The position numbers and the translations under genes are program-made. The notes beneath the pieces are model-generated. The model ran no database searches and was not told where the DNA came from. It saw only the letters and a program-made list of their open reading frames with translations. Positions 34,954 to 47,389 of a DNA stretch of 64,000 nt are shown one piece after another; positions within the stretch are counted from its first letter, which is position 1; the number at the start of each line of letters is the position of its first letter. This stretch comes from Helicoverpa zea (lineage: Eukaryota > Arthropoda > Insecta > Lepidoptera > Noctuidae). The stretch spans positions 8,060,001 through 8,124,000 of the forward strand of contig NC_061471.1 of assembly GCF_022581195.2 (NCBI RefSeq), in the 5' to 3' direction.

Positions 34954-37900
34954 TGTTTTGTTTTCAATGTTGTTGGTTATGCTTGATTAGTTTTAATTTC
35001 ACGGTTTTGTATGGAACAATGATGTGGAATAAAGATCTTTGTCTTGGGGAAGATATACGAGTAGGGTAAGACGTGGGGAACAAAACCTTTTGAACTTGTG
35101 TTAAGAAATGTGTGAGCCGCGGTAAGATCTTGTATCAGCTGATTTAAAAGACGTTTGTAGTTAATCTTAGATGGCTTTTCTATTTGGTAGGAGTTAGGTT
35201 GAAGGGGGTTCTTGGTATTTCTAAAGTCGCTTTTGGAGCAATCAAGTCTACTATATGACTATTCTCATTCATCACTTAAGTTATAAGTTCTCCTCAAGCC
35301 AGAAGTCATTAATTTTGCTCCCTTTTAAAATTGTAACATGTTTCTCCAGTTAAACTATTAAGACAGAATGCTAGGGAGACCTCATTAATTCCTTGTTGAT
35401 TGACAACATAAAAACAACAAATTGTTACTTTTACTTTTTTATTGCCAGAAACGTATAAAAACTTTTTACAAATAACCATCGGAACGTGTCTTAAGTTTTA
35501 AATTGATACCGGCAGGCGGTGAAGGAACCATGAGCGGACAAGTTTCAATTTCGAATTCGGAAGTCTTGGCTTGATTAGTTAGTTTTTGTGGAGCACAAAG
35601 CGCACTTCCGGCTTGTCACGTTCTATATACGAATTGTGGAAATGACGTCGATCCGTCGATCCGCTCCAACGGTTTATTAGAAATTGATATTTGGAATCTA
35701 AGATGATCATTAGACCGTCTGTCTTCCGGCCATACAGGAGGGCGCGTGCCACTTAATTGCTTCATTTGTGCCCATAATGTGGCGTCAATATAGTTTTTTC
35801 GTCTTCGAGGTGTTATGCTCTAGTGATGATTGAAATTTATTCATCCATTTCCTAATACAGTCCCTAATAAGTAACAAACAGCGGAACAAACAATATCAAT
35901 CGTCATCCGCCATCAATGCATCACAATCACGGCGAGATCGTAAACAAAATTCGATAAAACTCATCATTTTATACCTAAACGAATTATCTGGTAGCAAATT
36001 TTAAGCCAGGCCTGCACAGTGCGTCCGCTTATACAAACAAAATACCAACCAATCACGATTTTGTGAATTTGAAATTTGTTAAAGCCCAACGGTTGTACAG
36101 AAAACCAATACGGTGTGTACATGTATGTACATGGTAAAACTACGCACGGGCTAAGCAAACTAGCGGTGTGTGTGTGTGCACGCACACAGCGGCACGCACC
36201 GCCGCGTACACTCACTCACACAATGCGATATTGCAAATGGGCTAGTCGAATGTATTCGTTCGCCCGCCGGCCGGTGGGGGTGGGGGCGCCCAGCGCAGGG
36301 GGGAGAAGATGCGTTTTTGTGCACTACTCTCCGCTTTAGCTACGTTTATGAGTAAATATAAGTGCGTAACCGATAACGTCCTTAATACGGGCTACATCAG
36401 TGTGAGTTCCCCGCTTTTGGACTCAATTATACCTGTCTGTGTACGCGACATCTAGACTTTCTTCACAATAGGGCTGTCACTGGCGTTGTATAACTATCTG
36501 TTTGTCTCGTGAAGCTGTTATGATAAACGTTTGTATGAGCAATTTCGTAGTAATCGCCTTTCACTAGTTTTGTGAGCCATACTAGTTCTCCAAACAAGCG
36601 ACAATGCATCACAATTAGGCTAACATTATTCGATCATGGGGGTGAATAATAGGAGGCTTTACATTGAACGAGCTGCCGGTAACTGAAGCATTGATGATGG
36701 ACCCTAACACACTTTGACCTGCTGCTTTAACTTTTCACAGCATTCGATCAGGCTACATCTATTATCCAGGAGGCTTTCGCGATAACCGCTGTAAATCTAA
36801 TCCTGAAGTCAAAAATCATTTATTCACCGCGGCACAGAGCAACTTACAAACACAAAATGTATGTTTGCTGGTGCGGCCAGTTAAAAGGTTTGCCAGGCTT
36901 GGTGCTGGCGACCCTATGGCGTACAGCCGCCCGGAACGGTAGGCTTTTTAAAAATAAACGAGTTGTTATTTTTAGTGACAGAAGCAGACTAAGTGGCTTC
37001 GACCCGGGGGAAGTCCGTCGTCCTCTGAGAGTTAAGCACACCTGACTGGCGATGCTCACGGCCCGATTCACACTTCTTTCAGCGCTCGAACCGCCCGAAT
37101 GGAAAGTACATGAAAGGCTGGTTACTTCGTTACTAAGAAAAAAAGTAAAGCGAGCACGAAAAATGCTCAGCGAGCGGGAATTCGGGTGACGTTCTGTAAT
37201 ATTAGATAACTTGGGAGACGGCTGTCGGCTGCGTGCGCTGGCCTATGCTCCTCTATTTGTTGTCAGCACACGTTGTCGCAGGACCGACGCCTGCCTGTCG
37301 ATATTAACTTTCCAACATCACTCCTACTAACATGTTACAGTAATCATACTTTTTCCAACCATTTTACATTTTGAAATGTCATCCCGTTTCCGATATTGGA
37401 ATATAGAATAATATCGGTCATTCTTTCATTAATAATTCATAGACAAGTGTCAAAGTCAGATAATTTAACGCGGGAAGTGTAAAAATGTATTTTTAGAGCG
37501 AAACCTGACCGCAGCACGCGGTCAGGCCGGAATCTATTTCATTATCAGGACGTTTAACTAACCTCACGTCAATGAACCGCGGTGTTTCTACTATAAAATT
37601 TATTTTGATTAATCCGTAACATTCTCGTATCTCTGGTAGGCTCGATGCCATTTCCGTAGGTACACGACGCATACACAAAGCAATACTGGCCACTGTCCAC
37701 TCCTCTTACGGGACGAACACGAATTTTCGCACACACACAACCGCCTATTTCAGTTTTACCGCACACTGGTGCTTGTATAAAATTTATGGTGCACACTTTT
37801 GCATCGGAGCCGCTATAGCAACATAGATCTGTGGAAGGGGGATGGCGCTGGTCAGCCATTTCGTGTCGACGAGATTTATAACCTCTCTGTGCGTTGGCGC

Positions 37901-39477
37901 TAACTTTAGTAAGATGCGTGCATTTGACGTCCGAAGGCTTTATTAGTGAAACTAGGCACTGTATTTTTCGTATTACGTTTGAAATTCGATATTTGTCGGG
38001 CGATAAAATTGGAAAATGGTGGTGGGTAGGTAACAGAGCCGTTGGGGGCATTATTTCAAAATGTACGGTTAGGTGGGGGGGGGGGATTTAGGGTGGCGAG
38101 CGGGGGTCAGCCCGGTTGTTTGTCTATCGCCGCGCTTTCCCATTCACCGGGTGAATTTTCCGAAGCCCATTGCGCTTCCGACCCCACCACCCCCCTTGAG
38201 CCTTCCTCTCTGTATTTTTATTAACGGAATTATGGCGTCTGAATGAGTAGTGCCTACTTATATTGATTAGGCCTCCGGCGTATGGTATCGTGTATGTGAG
38301 CGTGATAAGCGCAGGTTGTATTTGGAGCCTAGGATTGGTTAATACACGTCGATATCTTGCTTTATATAGTCTAGTATACCTTCAAATGGTTATAGGTAAG
38401 AGATGGGCTTTTATTGTTAATTCATCTTTATGCAGGCGCAGAACAAAAGAGACTTATGAAATGTTTTTTATCCTCCTTTTTAATACCTCACTCACATTGC
38501 TTTTGAACTCATCCATTTTGTTTTAGAGTAAACGATATTGTTGTGCTGTTTTAATGAAAAGGTTTACGAGTAGGTAATATGAATTCGAACAGATGATGCT
38601 TACCTAGAAAATCCGTTATATTAAAAGGACTGTTATTAAAAATCGAACACCTAATTCGCTTTTCGAACGTATTCAAAAAGCCTGCATAGTCTGTGGGCGT
38701 TTCCAAATGCAAGGTTCTGATCAGAAACTCATAACGGACACGTCATGTCTTATCTATGGTGAAAAGTTGGGCCATAGAGTGCGCGGGAAAGCTTGTGCTG
38801 CGTAGTTTACCGACAACAGTTTCCGAACGCGTTTTGGTAGAGGAACAACTTTATTGTTACGCATTCGCTTGTTTTTCGGTAGGGTTTACAACGAAGGCTT
38901 TTTATATATATGTATTTTTTTAATTCACTGTGGAAGAATTACAGATATTAAAAACCAAAGAACAAAGTCATGTTACTACTCGGGCATAAGTATAGAAAGT
39001 CATGTACGAGTATTGAAAGTTTTGGTGTTCAGTAATGTCAAATTACAGGCTTATATTTATTCTTTACTATTTTTAAGAATAATTTCCTATTAGATTACTC
39101 ATGCTTTATGTTTTGTATCGTCGAAGTGATAGTAACAACTATACTAACTGGAATATTTGCAATTCTCAAACACCAATTATAATTATTAATGTATACGTTT
39201 CTATTATTAACCGGCAACAATTGCGGGCGTTCACTAATTTCCAAAATTGATTGTGTAATGATGTTGCCCTTGACCCGAAATTAATTGATAATTTGTGTTA
39301 TAATTGTTGTAGGGTGTTATCAAATATCAAACAGGTAGTATTTCTCATAGTAAATGATTCCTAGTGATACCTCAACATTTGTAACGTCAACTTGCAGTTT
39401 CATTTAATGCAATCGCGTAGGAACTACCTACTCCGCGAATTTGGATAAAAATAAGCCTTCATTGGATTGTCAAAAAA

Positions 39478-39640
39478 ATGGAATCCACTGAGACATTGAG
39501 CGACTGCCGATCCGATATCAATTGATAAGACTGATCATCAGACTTTCTGACTCCTCGTCAAGACTCCCAAAGATGATTAAATGACAACCGGTACAAATTT
39601 AGCATGCCTTCAGAAACTCTTCATGACAAGATGGTCCGTT
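39478..39640 (-). mobile_element. Old, degenerate SINE copy
   Basis: The order of short matches (GAGCGACTGCC, TTTCTGACT, CCAAAGATG, AATGACA, CATGCCTTC, GAAAC) follows the SINE body at 17341-17540, but with many changes and gaps. Confidence 0.55.
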
Positions 39641-39741
39641 CACGGGCCGACAGATCCAAGCGTTTTCTAAACGATCGATCGACTCGTGCGGCTGTTACTT
39701 AGCTACGATCACTTCTTATAAGAAGTTCCTAACATTCAACC

Positions 39742-39800
39742 AGTTGTATTCAACCGGTGCGCAGATATACGCGAGACACAATTGATTTTCTATTGTTCTA
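39742..39800 (+). repeat. Dispersed repeat, copy 2
   Basis: It contains GCGCAGATATACGCGAGACA and AATTGATTTTCTAT, aligning with 33083-33140. Confidence 0.65.
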
Positions 39801-42800
39801 TAATTAGCGGTATACAAGCGGTTTATATACGTTTTCTATTATTTAAATCTTAATCGCGGCTTTCCTAGCCCACACCATTCGCCTCGAATTCGCGATGACT
39901 GGTTTTGATACGGCGTCGATAGCTTAAACGTAGGTTTTCGATGCTCAAAACTGCACAACTGATTAATGTTACGTTTTATCAGTTTTCAGTGTTAATTATG
40001 GCTTTTTGAGGAACAGATATCGCCCATTAATGTATTAGATTTCTTTGGAAATGTGTTGTGTGTGGTTTCGTTTGAAGTTTGTTATGATATCATTGTAAAG
40101 TGACCATTGATGCTATGCATTAGTCATTGTCATTTTTGGGCTGTCAACTTGTACCTAGTCATGTTAACTTGTGCCTTTGATAAGCTATGTAAGTAATTAT
40201 GTTTATGTGTTGATTTAACAAGTTCAATTAGATTATGTCCAGTATGTATATGTGTCTTAAACCATATATTGTGTTTTTTGATTCACATTTCGTATGTTAT
40301 TTATATGCCTAGATATTTACAGACCATGTTCAGCTGTTCACTATTCAGCTATAGGTATATTCAAATGTAACTGCAACTAAAAGTGGGTTTAAAAAAATTT
40401 CAGTTACAAATCTTTCAATACAAATCGTTACAAGTCTCTAAATTCCTGACGAACTAAAATCCCGTCAAAAACTTTGGTTATTCAACAAAAAAGGTTTAAA
40501 CTATCCATCGCTAGACAAGCTTTTAAAACTATACTACCAAAAAGTCCGGATATGTTCGTACCGTCAGCAAAACGACGTAACATTATAACCGCGACTGTAG
40601 TAACAAGTCAACAGAGCTACGTACAGTCAGCAACGAAAATTTGCGCCCTTCAAATATTCACAACTTTTCTGAACGGGGGGATGGAAAAACTGTCGGCCTG
40701 TCCACTATGAATACTCTGTAGCTAATGTGTGTATAATGCGATTATTTTTACACTGGAAAACGCCATTTTTTTCTATTTAGTAGACGATATTCTAAGTAGT
40801 ATTCTATAGTATTTTTTATATTACTCTTCATAGTCTAGCAGATTTAAGGGACAATTCACAGGAATATAACAAAACAAAAAGAAACCTAAAAAAATATTTA
40901 TTCATATGTTATCCTCGTTGCGTCACGTGCAGTAGGTATTTTATTTTAATATAGAGGAATCATAAAATAAAATGTCCAAAAAAATACGACAATATTTAGC
41001 GAAGATTTATATTTGTTACAAAAAAAAAGGGAAAAAAAAAATATATAAAATTGAAAAAGGAATACTTAACGAGCTCAACCAAGGAACTAATTCAATTTTA
41101 TGACAGCGGCCATCGCGTCACATAAGTCTATGGGCGGCAAGTGTCCAGGCACATATGCACGTCTGATTATTCGAAAATTCATGCCCTGTCCACCCCTGTC
41201 AGGCCGCAGACAAAATACGGGTATATGTACGAAATTCAGCCGGTTTTATTCCGGCGTTCGGCCGTCGAAAACCGGTGCTAGCCAGTTCATACCGCCCTAA
41301 AACTGCGTATGTACGTTACAAAGGAATTATAAAAGGCCGGTCAAGTCAGAATTGAAATTGGATTTTATTGTCTGACTGTACTTTATTTGTGAATTTTCGG
41401 TGTCTGAGATAATTTGATTAGGTCGGTGACTTGTATGAAATACATCCTAAGCCTGAAATACGAAATCATGTGTTGAAAATGTAAATTAGTATTGGATATA
41501 GAAAGTATTTAAAGTCTGGTTAGTTTATTTCGGAAGTTTGCTAGTAATTAGCTAGGAAATACAATTAACGTGGTTCACTATTATAATAGCTTACCATTAA
41601 TATGATTTTGAGATCTTATCCACTGCGAAATATGCCCGTAGCCTTCGGTTGATCTGAAAAGAGAAGAAAAAGTATTGTAGTTTTTCTAATGCTCAGTTTT
41701 ATTACTTATAAGACACTAAATGTAACGTAAACATCAGATAACATTCGGAAGTCTTCAAAAAGCAGTCCCAACCAATTTTAACATGTTTCCTTTTACCGTG
41801 AATCGATAAGAAGTTACAACACTACTTATCGATATCGATCGGATAGGGGTGGCCACGTGCGAGACCACCCGGCGGGAGCGCGTGCGCCGGTCTATAGGAA
41901 ATCTATGGGGTTTTTTGTTTCTTTCGATAAATGGCGATAAAGGCAATCTTTTGGTGAATTACCCCTATCAAGTTTATGGTTTAGTATCGTTGTTTAAATA
42001 TGTGATGATTTAGGGATAAAATATCAATTGATTTGAAAGTTAATCCACAGTTAGAACAATGTACCATCAATGTGATAATTAAAACACTAGTACATAAGTA
42101 AATATCTTAGTTGGAACATAACAGAATATTTCCTAGTTAGATTTAATTTACCCGTGGTGAAAGAAAAACACATTAAATTACATTTTACTTACTTGATTCT
42201 TAATTAGAAATAGGGTGTATTGAATTCAGGAAAAAGTATGAAATAAGCTACCACTTTGACACTCCATGGAATTACATATTTGTAGTCATATAACCATTTT
42301 TTTATTGGTACATTTCCAGCTTGCTAAACAGCAAAAATCTTAAAGATGCTCATATATCTTTCTTCCAAAGGTGCCGAAAGATGTTTCTTCACTATCAGTC
42401 ACCAGGTGCCACGGTGCTTACACTCCATTGATCGATTTATGGGCTATTAAGGGCTCGGTACACTGAAGAGGCTAATTGTCATGTAAGTGTAAGTTATTTG
42501 TTATATGTATCAGTAGCGTGGGTTGATTTATTTGCTGGTGAGTGTAGTTGCGTTCGTGCGATTTTTTTGAAGAATCAATTATTATGGTTTTGGTAGGTTT
42601 GATTAAACCTTCGACATTTTGGTTTAGTTCGAGAAGAAATATGGATTTAGTAGATACTTACCTAGTTATTAGTTGTACCTTGCGGTTACATACGATTTTA
42701 TAACGAGCTACTTCCCAGATTTGGATAAAACGTAAAATACTACCCATAATGACAGTCGGTTTTAGGTCTTGTTATTGCTAAATTTTCTTTGATATTTCCA

Positions 42801-43146
42801 AATAATGATTTGATTATGCGTTATTTAATTAATGTTTTAGCCTTACCTAAACACCAACTGTTGTTATTTTTTTCCATATTGTTTTTACAAATTCACCTTC
42901 ACTTTCTTAAATGTGCAGATCTAGAAAACCGACACAAATCTTCAAAAAACATCTGTTTCTATTAATCGTATCAACACCAGCTTCCGATTTACGACACTTG
43001 AACTCCACAAAAGCAGTATACGTGTCAAATTAGTACTATAGAAGATCAATATTTTGCACAAATTGAGCAAAAACACGCAGATGTTAGTTTACTTTTGACT
43101 TTTGGTTAGTTTGCCGTCTTTTATTGAATGAGTTTCGATTTCTATG

Positions 43147-43150
43147 GTTC
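43147..43150 (+). repeat. 4-bp target-site duplication, left
   Basis: GTTC lies directly before the 5' LTR and is repeated at 47603-47606 after the 3' LTR. Confidence 0.85.
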
Positions 43151-43363
43151 TGTGGTGACCTACCTCTTTCGCCACTTATTGGTACTGGCCGGCTGGTTTG
43201 GCAGCTACGTTCGTAAAAATGAAGACTTGTCAAACCAGTCGGCAGTCGGTTTTTTTCTCTTTGGTAGGAAGAAAATGTATATTTTTATTGTCTCAATTTA
43301 TCTTGTAAATATTATGTAAATATATCGATGTAAATACCAAACCCATTTATATTTCTTCCTACA
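43151..43363 (+). repeat. 5' LTR
   Basis: Begins TGTGGTGACCTACCTCTTTC and ends TTTCTTCCTACA. Identical by eye to the 3' LTR over 213 bp. It should carry the promoter and polyadenylation signals; no strong TATA box was singled out. Confidence 0.95.
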
Positions 43364-43365
43364 TT

Positions 43366-43376
43366 TGGTGACCCCG
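43366..43376 (+). promoter_or_regulatory. Primer-binding site, tRNA-Trp type
   Basis: TGGTGACCCCG starts two bases after the LTR and is complementary to the 3' end (…CGGGGTCACCA) of insect tRNA-Trp. The match stops after 11 bases. It primes minus-strand DNA synthesis. Confidence 0.85.
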
Positions 43377-43392
43377 TCTGAGCACGACAACA

Positions 43393-44217
43393 ATGTCGAT
43401 CAGCAAAGCCGACGTTGACGGTGCTGAGACTAGCAAAGTCGGCATCGACGCTGCGGAGGCATGCCGCGTGGGCGTGCGAGTTCCACCGTTTTACCCTGAG
43501 AAGCCGGCGCTTTGGTTCGCGCAGATGGACGCGCAATTCGCGCTGGCGAACATCAAAACCGACGAGACGAAATACTTCTACGTCACGGGTCACCTCGACC
43601 CGAAATACGCCGACGTCGTCGAAGACATAATCGCCAACCCGCCCGCCAGCGATAAGTATGAAAAGCTCAAGGCCGAGCTCATCAAGAGGCAGTCAGCTTC
43701 ACGCGAGGAGAAGGTGAAGCAGCTTCTCATGCACGAGGAGCTCGGCGACCGGAAGCCGTCGCAGTTTTACCGGCACCTCCTCAACCTCGCCGGTCCAGGT
43801 GTTCCCGAGGAGTTTCTGCGGACGATGTGGACGAGCCGTCTGCCAGCAGGTACGCAGACCATAGTGGCGTCGCAATCCAAGCTGGACTTGGCCGAGCTGG
43901 CCGAGTTAGCGGACCGTATCCACGTCATCACCGGTCCCGCGCAGGTGGCATCAACAGCTGCCGTCGCCACTGCACCGTCGTCGTCCACCAGCGGTCTGCA
44001 CGCCGAGATCGCCGCGCTAAACCGGCAGATGCAGAAGATGGCGCTCAAGCTCGAGAGGTTATCCCGCAACAGAAGCCGTTCCCGTAGTCGCTCACGTCAC
44101 CGGTCCAGCTCCAGAAGATCGCAGTGCTGGTACCACCAGCGGTTCGGTGATAACGCTAAGAAGTGTATTAAACCGTGCGACTACACAACGTCGGGAAATG
44201 CGCGGGGCAATCTGTGA
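43393..44217 (+). CDS. gag: Gag polyprotein of the CsRn1-like retrotransposon
   Basis: Structural protein of the intracellular particle, 274 residues. The N-terminal half, from about residue 33 (VPPFYPEKPALWFAQMDAQF), matches the Gag type I know from Kabuki-like elements (DUF7041 family). An Arg/Ser-rich tract (about residues 228-244, RNRSRSRSRSRHR) leads into the nucleic-acid-binding finger CWYHQRFGDNAKKCIKPC. Its spacing is C-x2-H-x9-C-x3-C, not the usual CCHC knuckle; this rearranged finger is diagnostic for CsRn1. The start is the first ATG after the primer site. The frame ends at TGA 44215-44217, just past a -1 slippery site at 44193. Confidence 0.94.
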   Translation: MSISKADVDGAETSKVGIDAAEACRVGVRVPPFYPEKPALWFAQMDAQFALANIKTDETKYFYVTGHLDPKYADVVEDIIANPPASDKYEKLKAELIKRQSASREEKVKQLLMHEELGDRKPSQFYRHLLNLAGPGVPEEFLRTMWTSRLPAGTQTIVASQSKLDLAELAELADRIHVITGPAQVASTAAVATAPSSSTSGLHAEIAALNRQMQKMALKLERLSRNRSRSRSRSRHRSSSRRSQCWYHQRFGDNAKKCIKPCDYTTSGNARGNL

Positions 44218-47200
44218 TGGCGGCCGATGATTGTCCGAGCGCTGGTCGCCTCTTCGTCACCGACCAAAGGTTGAAGATACAGTTTTTGGTTGACACCGGC
44301 AGCGACCTCAGTGTATACCCCCGGTCGGCGATTCCGCGACGATTAGGAAAAACAGAGTATGAACTGCGTGCAGCAAACGGCACTGTGATAAACACTTACG
44401 GTTTTGTGAGCTTAACATTAAACCTAGGGTTGCGCCGCGACTTCGCCTGGCGATTTATTGTTGCAGACGTTACAAGGGCGATAATAGGTGTGGATTTTTT
44501 GTCTTATTATAATTTGGTTGTCGATTGCAGGAACCAACGCCTCATCGACAACCATACTACGCTCTCCACCCCGGCGTCGCCTGTCCGCCGCTCTGATGAT
44601 GTGTCTTCGGTGAGGGTGAGTCTCGGTGATTCCGCGTTTACACACATACTGCGGGAATATCCCGACATCACTCGACCTCGCGGCATACACGACACATCCA
44701 AACACAATACAGTACACCACATTCGTACTACGCCAGGGCCACCAGTATCTTCATCCCCACGCAGATTAGCACCGGACAAATTAAAAATTGCGAAGGCTGA
44801 GTTTGATGACATGTTGCGGTCCGGTATCTGCCGTTTATCCGAGTCACCGTGGTCGTCGCCTCTTCACCTCGTTCCTAAAAAGGGCAATAGATGGCGCCCT
44901 TGTGGCGACTACAGGATGCTGAACGCACGCACTGTCCCGGATCAATACCCTATCCGGCACATCCAGGACTTCGCGCACAGCTTGTCTGGCTGTACCATCT
45001 TCTCGCAGATTGACCTAGTTAAGGCTTATAACCAGATTCCAGTGCATCCGGATGACATCCCGAAGACTGCGATCACGACTCCGTTCGGGCTTTTCGAATT
45101 TCCGTTCATGACGTTCGGGCTTCGAAATGCCGCACAGACGTTTCAGCGCTTCGTGGATGAGATGCTCAGGGGTTTGGACTTTACATACGCATATCTTGAC
45201 GATTTTTTGGTGTTCTCGAAAGACCAAAAGACGCACGAGCTGCACCTGCGTCAGCTGTTCACCAGACTGCGAGAGTATGGTATGGTCATCAACAGTGCTA
45301 AGTGCGTCTTTGGTGCGTCGGAGGTTAATTTTTTAGGGTATCACATCTCTTCCAAAGGGACGAGACCGTTGCCTGCCAAAGTTGAGGCTGTCCAGAATTT
45401 TCCTGAGCCAAAAACGGTCAGGGAGCTGCGCAGATTCCTCGGGATGCTAAATTTCTACCGCAGGTTCATCCCGAATGCCGCAGCCTGTCAAGCACCTCTC
45501 AACAGCCTGCTCTCCGACTCCGTGAAGGGTTCGCACCCTGTCAATTTCACAGCGGACCAACGTGAGGCGTTCCAGGGCTGCAAGGACAGTCTGTGTCGAG
45601 CAGCACTGTTGGCGCATCCTGACTGCACCGCCAAGATGGCGCTGGTCACGGATGCGTCTGACAAGGCTATAGGTGCAGTTCTACAGCAGCGTACCGGAGG
45701 AGCATGGGAGCCTCTGGCATTCTTTTCCAGGAAGCTGAGCGACGCGCAGGTTAAGTACTCTCCTTACGACCGTGAACTGCTCGCTATTTACGAGAGCGTG
45801 AAGTACTTCAGGCATATGCTGGAGGCTCGTGACTTCGTGATCTACACGGACCACAAACCTCTCACATTCGCCTTCACCTCTCGTAAAGAAAACTGTTCCC
45901 CACGACAGTTCCGTCACCTGGACCTGATTGCTCAGTTCACTACTGACATCAGGCACATCTCCGGGAAGGATAATGTCGTGGCGGATACCCTTTCGCGGGT
46001 TGGGGAGATTACTCAACCTGTGCCCGTCGAGAGGATCGCTGCAGCACAAGAAGATGACCAGGAGCTGCAGCAGCTGCTCGCCGGGGACAACTCACTGCGT
46101 CTGCAGTTGGTTAGCGTCCCAGGTTCACAACAGCAGCTGTACTGCGACCTCAGCAGCGGCACGCCTAGACCTTTTGTACCCAAGGAGCTGCGCAGGTCAA
46201 TTTTTCTCAGCCTGCACTCCTTGAGTCACCCTGGTACTAAGGCGTCTGCCAGGCTGATTGCAGCCCGCTATGTGTGGCCTGGGGTTAGGAAGGACTGTCG
46301 TAACTGGGCTCAGAGTTGTCTGGCTTGCCAGCGCTCTAAAACCACACGGCACGTCTCTGCACCACTGCAGACCTTTAAGTTGCCCCAGGCGAGATTTGCC
46401 TTCATCCACATTGACCTCATAGGACCTTTGCCGCTGTGTCAAGGTTTCCGGTATTGTCTCACCGCCGTCGATCGCTTTACGCGATGGCCTGAGGCAATAC
46501 CCCTGGCAGACATCACTGCAGAAACCGTGGCAAAGGCCTTACTGGGTGGATGGATTGCCCGATTCGGCTGCCCATCGGATATCGTTACCGATAGAGGTAG
46601 GCAGTTCGAATCGGCCCTCTTTAAGTGCCTATCCGGCATTGCTGGCTTTCAGCATCGTAGGACCACTGCCTACCATCCAGCCTGCAACGGACTGGTGGAG
46701 CGATTCCACCGTCAACTGAAGGCTGCAATCACCTGCCACGCAGGCAGCAGTTGGGTGGAATCTCTTCCACTTGTGCTGTTAGGAGTGCGCAGTGCCTTCA
46801 AGGAAGACGTACAGGCTTCCGCTGCCGAGTTAGTGTTCGGCCAGCCACTGCGCCTTCCAGGCGAGTTCTTCGACCCGCGGGTCGAGGAAACGGTCGACAT
46901 GACCGATTACCTTTCTAGGCTTCGGAGTATTGTCCGGAGTTTGCAGCCAGCACCAGCAGTCAGACACAACAGCCGCTTCAAGACATTTGTCTTCAAGGAG
47001 CTGGCTACAGCCACGCACGTGTTCCTTAGGGACTGCACTGCTGGTGGTGGTCTGAAACCGGCATACTCTGGACCTCACAAGGTGCTCGAACGAGGTGACA
47101 AGGTGTTCAAACTACTGGTGAACGGTAAACAGGTCACAGTATCGATAGACCGCATCAAGCCGGCCTTCATACTGCGTGACCCTGACACCACAGCACACTC

Positions 47201-47369
47201 ACCACACAACACTATCGCACATAACTCACCACAGTCACCACTCGACAATAACACTCATCACTACTCACCTGACGCGGATAACCGAGGCTTACCTTCGGCT
47301 GACGATGGCGTCATCAGAACGACGCGGTCAGGACGTCGCGTCCACTTCCCAGCTTATTATCGCCCTTGA
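44172..47369 (+). CDS. pol: Pol polyprotein (protease, reverse transcriptase, RNase H, integrase)
   Basis: The open frame follows a stop at 44169-44171 and has 1065 sense codons, probably entered by frameshift at 44193. Domains in order: aspartic protease with LVDTGSD (catalytic triplet codons about 44292-44300); reverse transcriptase with FSQIDLVKAYNQIPV and the YLDD active site (45192-45203); RNase H with VTDASDKAIGAVL and the YTDHKPL block; integrase with an HHCC zinc-binding module (SLSHPGTKA...CLACQRSK), the D,D-35-E core (HIDLIGPL, IVTDRGRQF, NGLVERFHRQLKAA) and a C-terminal GPHKVLERGDKVFKL segment resembling the GPY/F module. The order with integrase last is that of Ty3/Gypsy. No interruption was found. 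The stop is at 47367-47369. Confidence 0.95.
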   Translation, partial: TVRLHNVGKCAGQSVMAADDCPSAGRLFVTDQRLKIQFLVDTGSDLSVYPRSAIPRRLGKTEYELRAANGTVINTYGFVSLTLNLGLRRDFAWRFIVADVTRAIIGVDFLSYYNLVVDCRNQRLIDNHTTLSTPASPVRRSDDVSSVRVSLGDSAFTHILREYPDITRPRGIHDTSKHNTVHHIRTTPGPPVSSSPRRLAPDKLKIAKAEFDDMLRSGICRLSESPWSSPLHLVPKKGNRWRPCGDYRMLNARTVPDQYPIRHIQDFAHSLSGCTIFSQIDLVKAYNQIPVHPDDIPKTAITTPFGLFEFPFMTFGLRNAAQTFQRFVDEMLRGLDFTYAYLDDFLVFSKDQKTHELHLRQLFTRLREYGMVINSAKCVFGASEVNFLGYHISSKGTRPLPAKVEAVQNFPEPKTVRELRRFLGMLNFYRRFIPNAAACQAPLNSLLSDSVKGSHPVNFTADQREAFQGCKDSLCRAALLAHPDCTAKMALVTDASDKAIGAVLQQRTGGAWEPLAFFSRKLSDAQVKYSPYDRELLAIYESVKYFRHMLEARDFVIYTDHKPLTFAFTSRKENCSPRQFRHLDLIAQFTTDIRHISGKDNVVADTLSRVGEITQPVPVERIAAAQEDDQELQQLLAGDNSLRLQLVSVPGSQQQLYCDLSSGTPRPFVPKELRRSIFLSLHSLSHPGTKASARLIAARYVWPGVRKDCRNWAQSCLACQRSKTTRHVSAPLQTFKLPQARFAFIHIDLIGPLPLCQGFRYCLTAVDRFTRWPEAIPLADITAETVAKALLGGWIARFGCPSDIVTDRGRQFESALFKCLSGIAGFQHRRTTAYHPACNGLVERFHRQLKAAITCHAGSSWVESLPLVLLGVRSAFKEDVQASAAELVFGQPLRLPGEFFDPRVEETVDMTDYLSRLRSIVRSLQPAPAVRHNSRFKTFVFKELATATHVFLRDCTAGGGLKPAYSGPHKVLERGDKVFKLLVNGKQVTVSIDRIKPAFILRDPDTTAHSPHNTIAHNSPQSPLDNNTHHYSPDADNRGLPSADDGVIRTTRSGRRVHFPAYYRP
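44193..44199 (+). other. Predicted -1 ribosomal frameshift site between gag and pol
   Basis: GGGAAAT is in the register G GGA AAT relative to gag, which fits the X XXY YYZ slippery heptamer. It lies within the only stretch where both frames are open (44172-44217). The pol frame is -1 relative to gag and has no ATG start at the front of its open region, so slippage is the natural way to make Gag-Pol. A downstream stimulatory structure was not worked out. Confidence 0.8.
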
Positions 47370-47370
47370 A

Positions 47371-47389
47371 GGTCTCTGGGGGGGGGTGA
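47371..47389 (+). promoter_or_regulatory. Polypurine tract
   Basis: A run of nine G (47378-47386) followed by TGA lies immediately before the 3' LTR. This is the expected position of the plus-strand primer, although the pure G-run is less purine-mixed than usual. Confidence 0.75.

Larger units (their letters stand above)
33141..43146. other. Long non-coding stretch with scattered GC-rich islands and repeat debris
   Basis: No convincing exon. The MITE at 33799-33942, the tandem pair at 34760-34953, the repeat at 39742-39800 and the old SINE at 39478-39640 are listed separately. GC-richer islands are at about 36100-36330 (with a GTGTGTGTGT run), 36840-37290, 37500-38200 and 41095-41310. The longest frame, 37569-38051 minus (160 codons), has no domain I recognise. 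A TATCGATA motif is at 41827-41834. Confidence 0.45.

Noticed and set aside
37569..38051. 160-codon minus-strand open frame
   Set aside because: No domain, no splice or promoter context, overlapping frames on the other strand; looks like chance in a GC-richer patch.
43767..44069. Open frames opposite gag and pol
   Set aside because: Shadows of the GC-rich gag/pol coding sequence.
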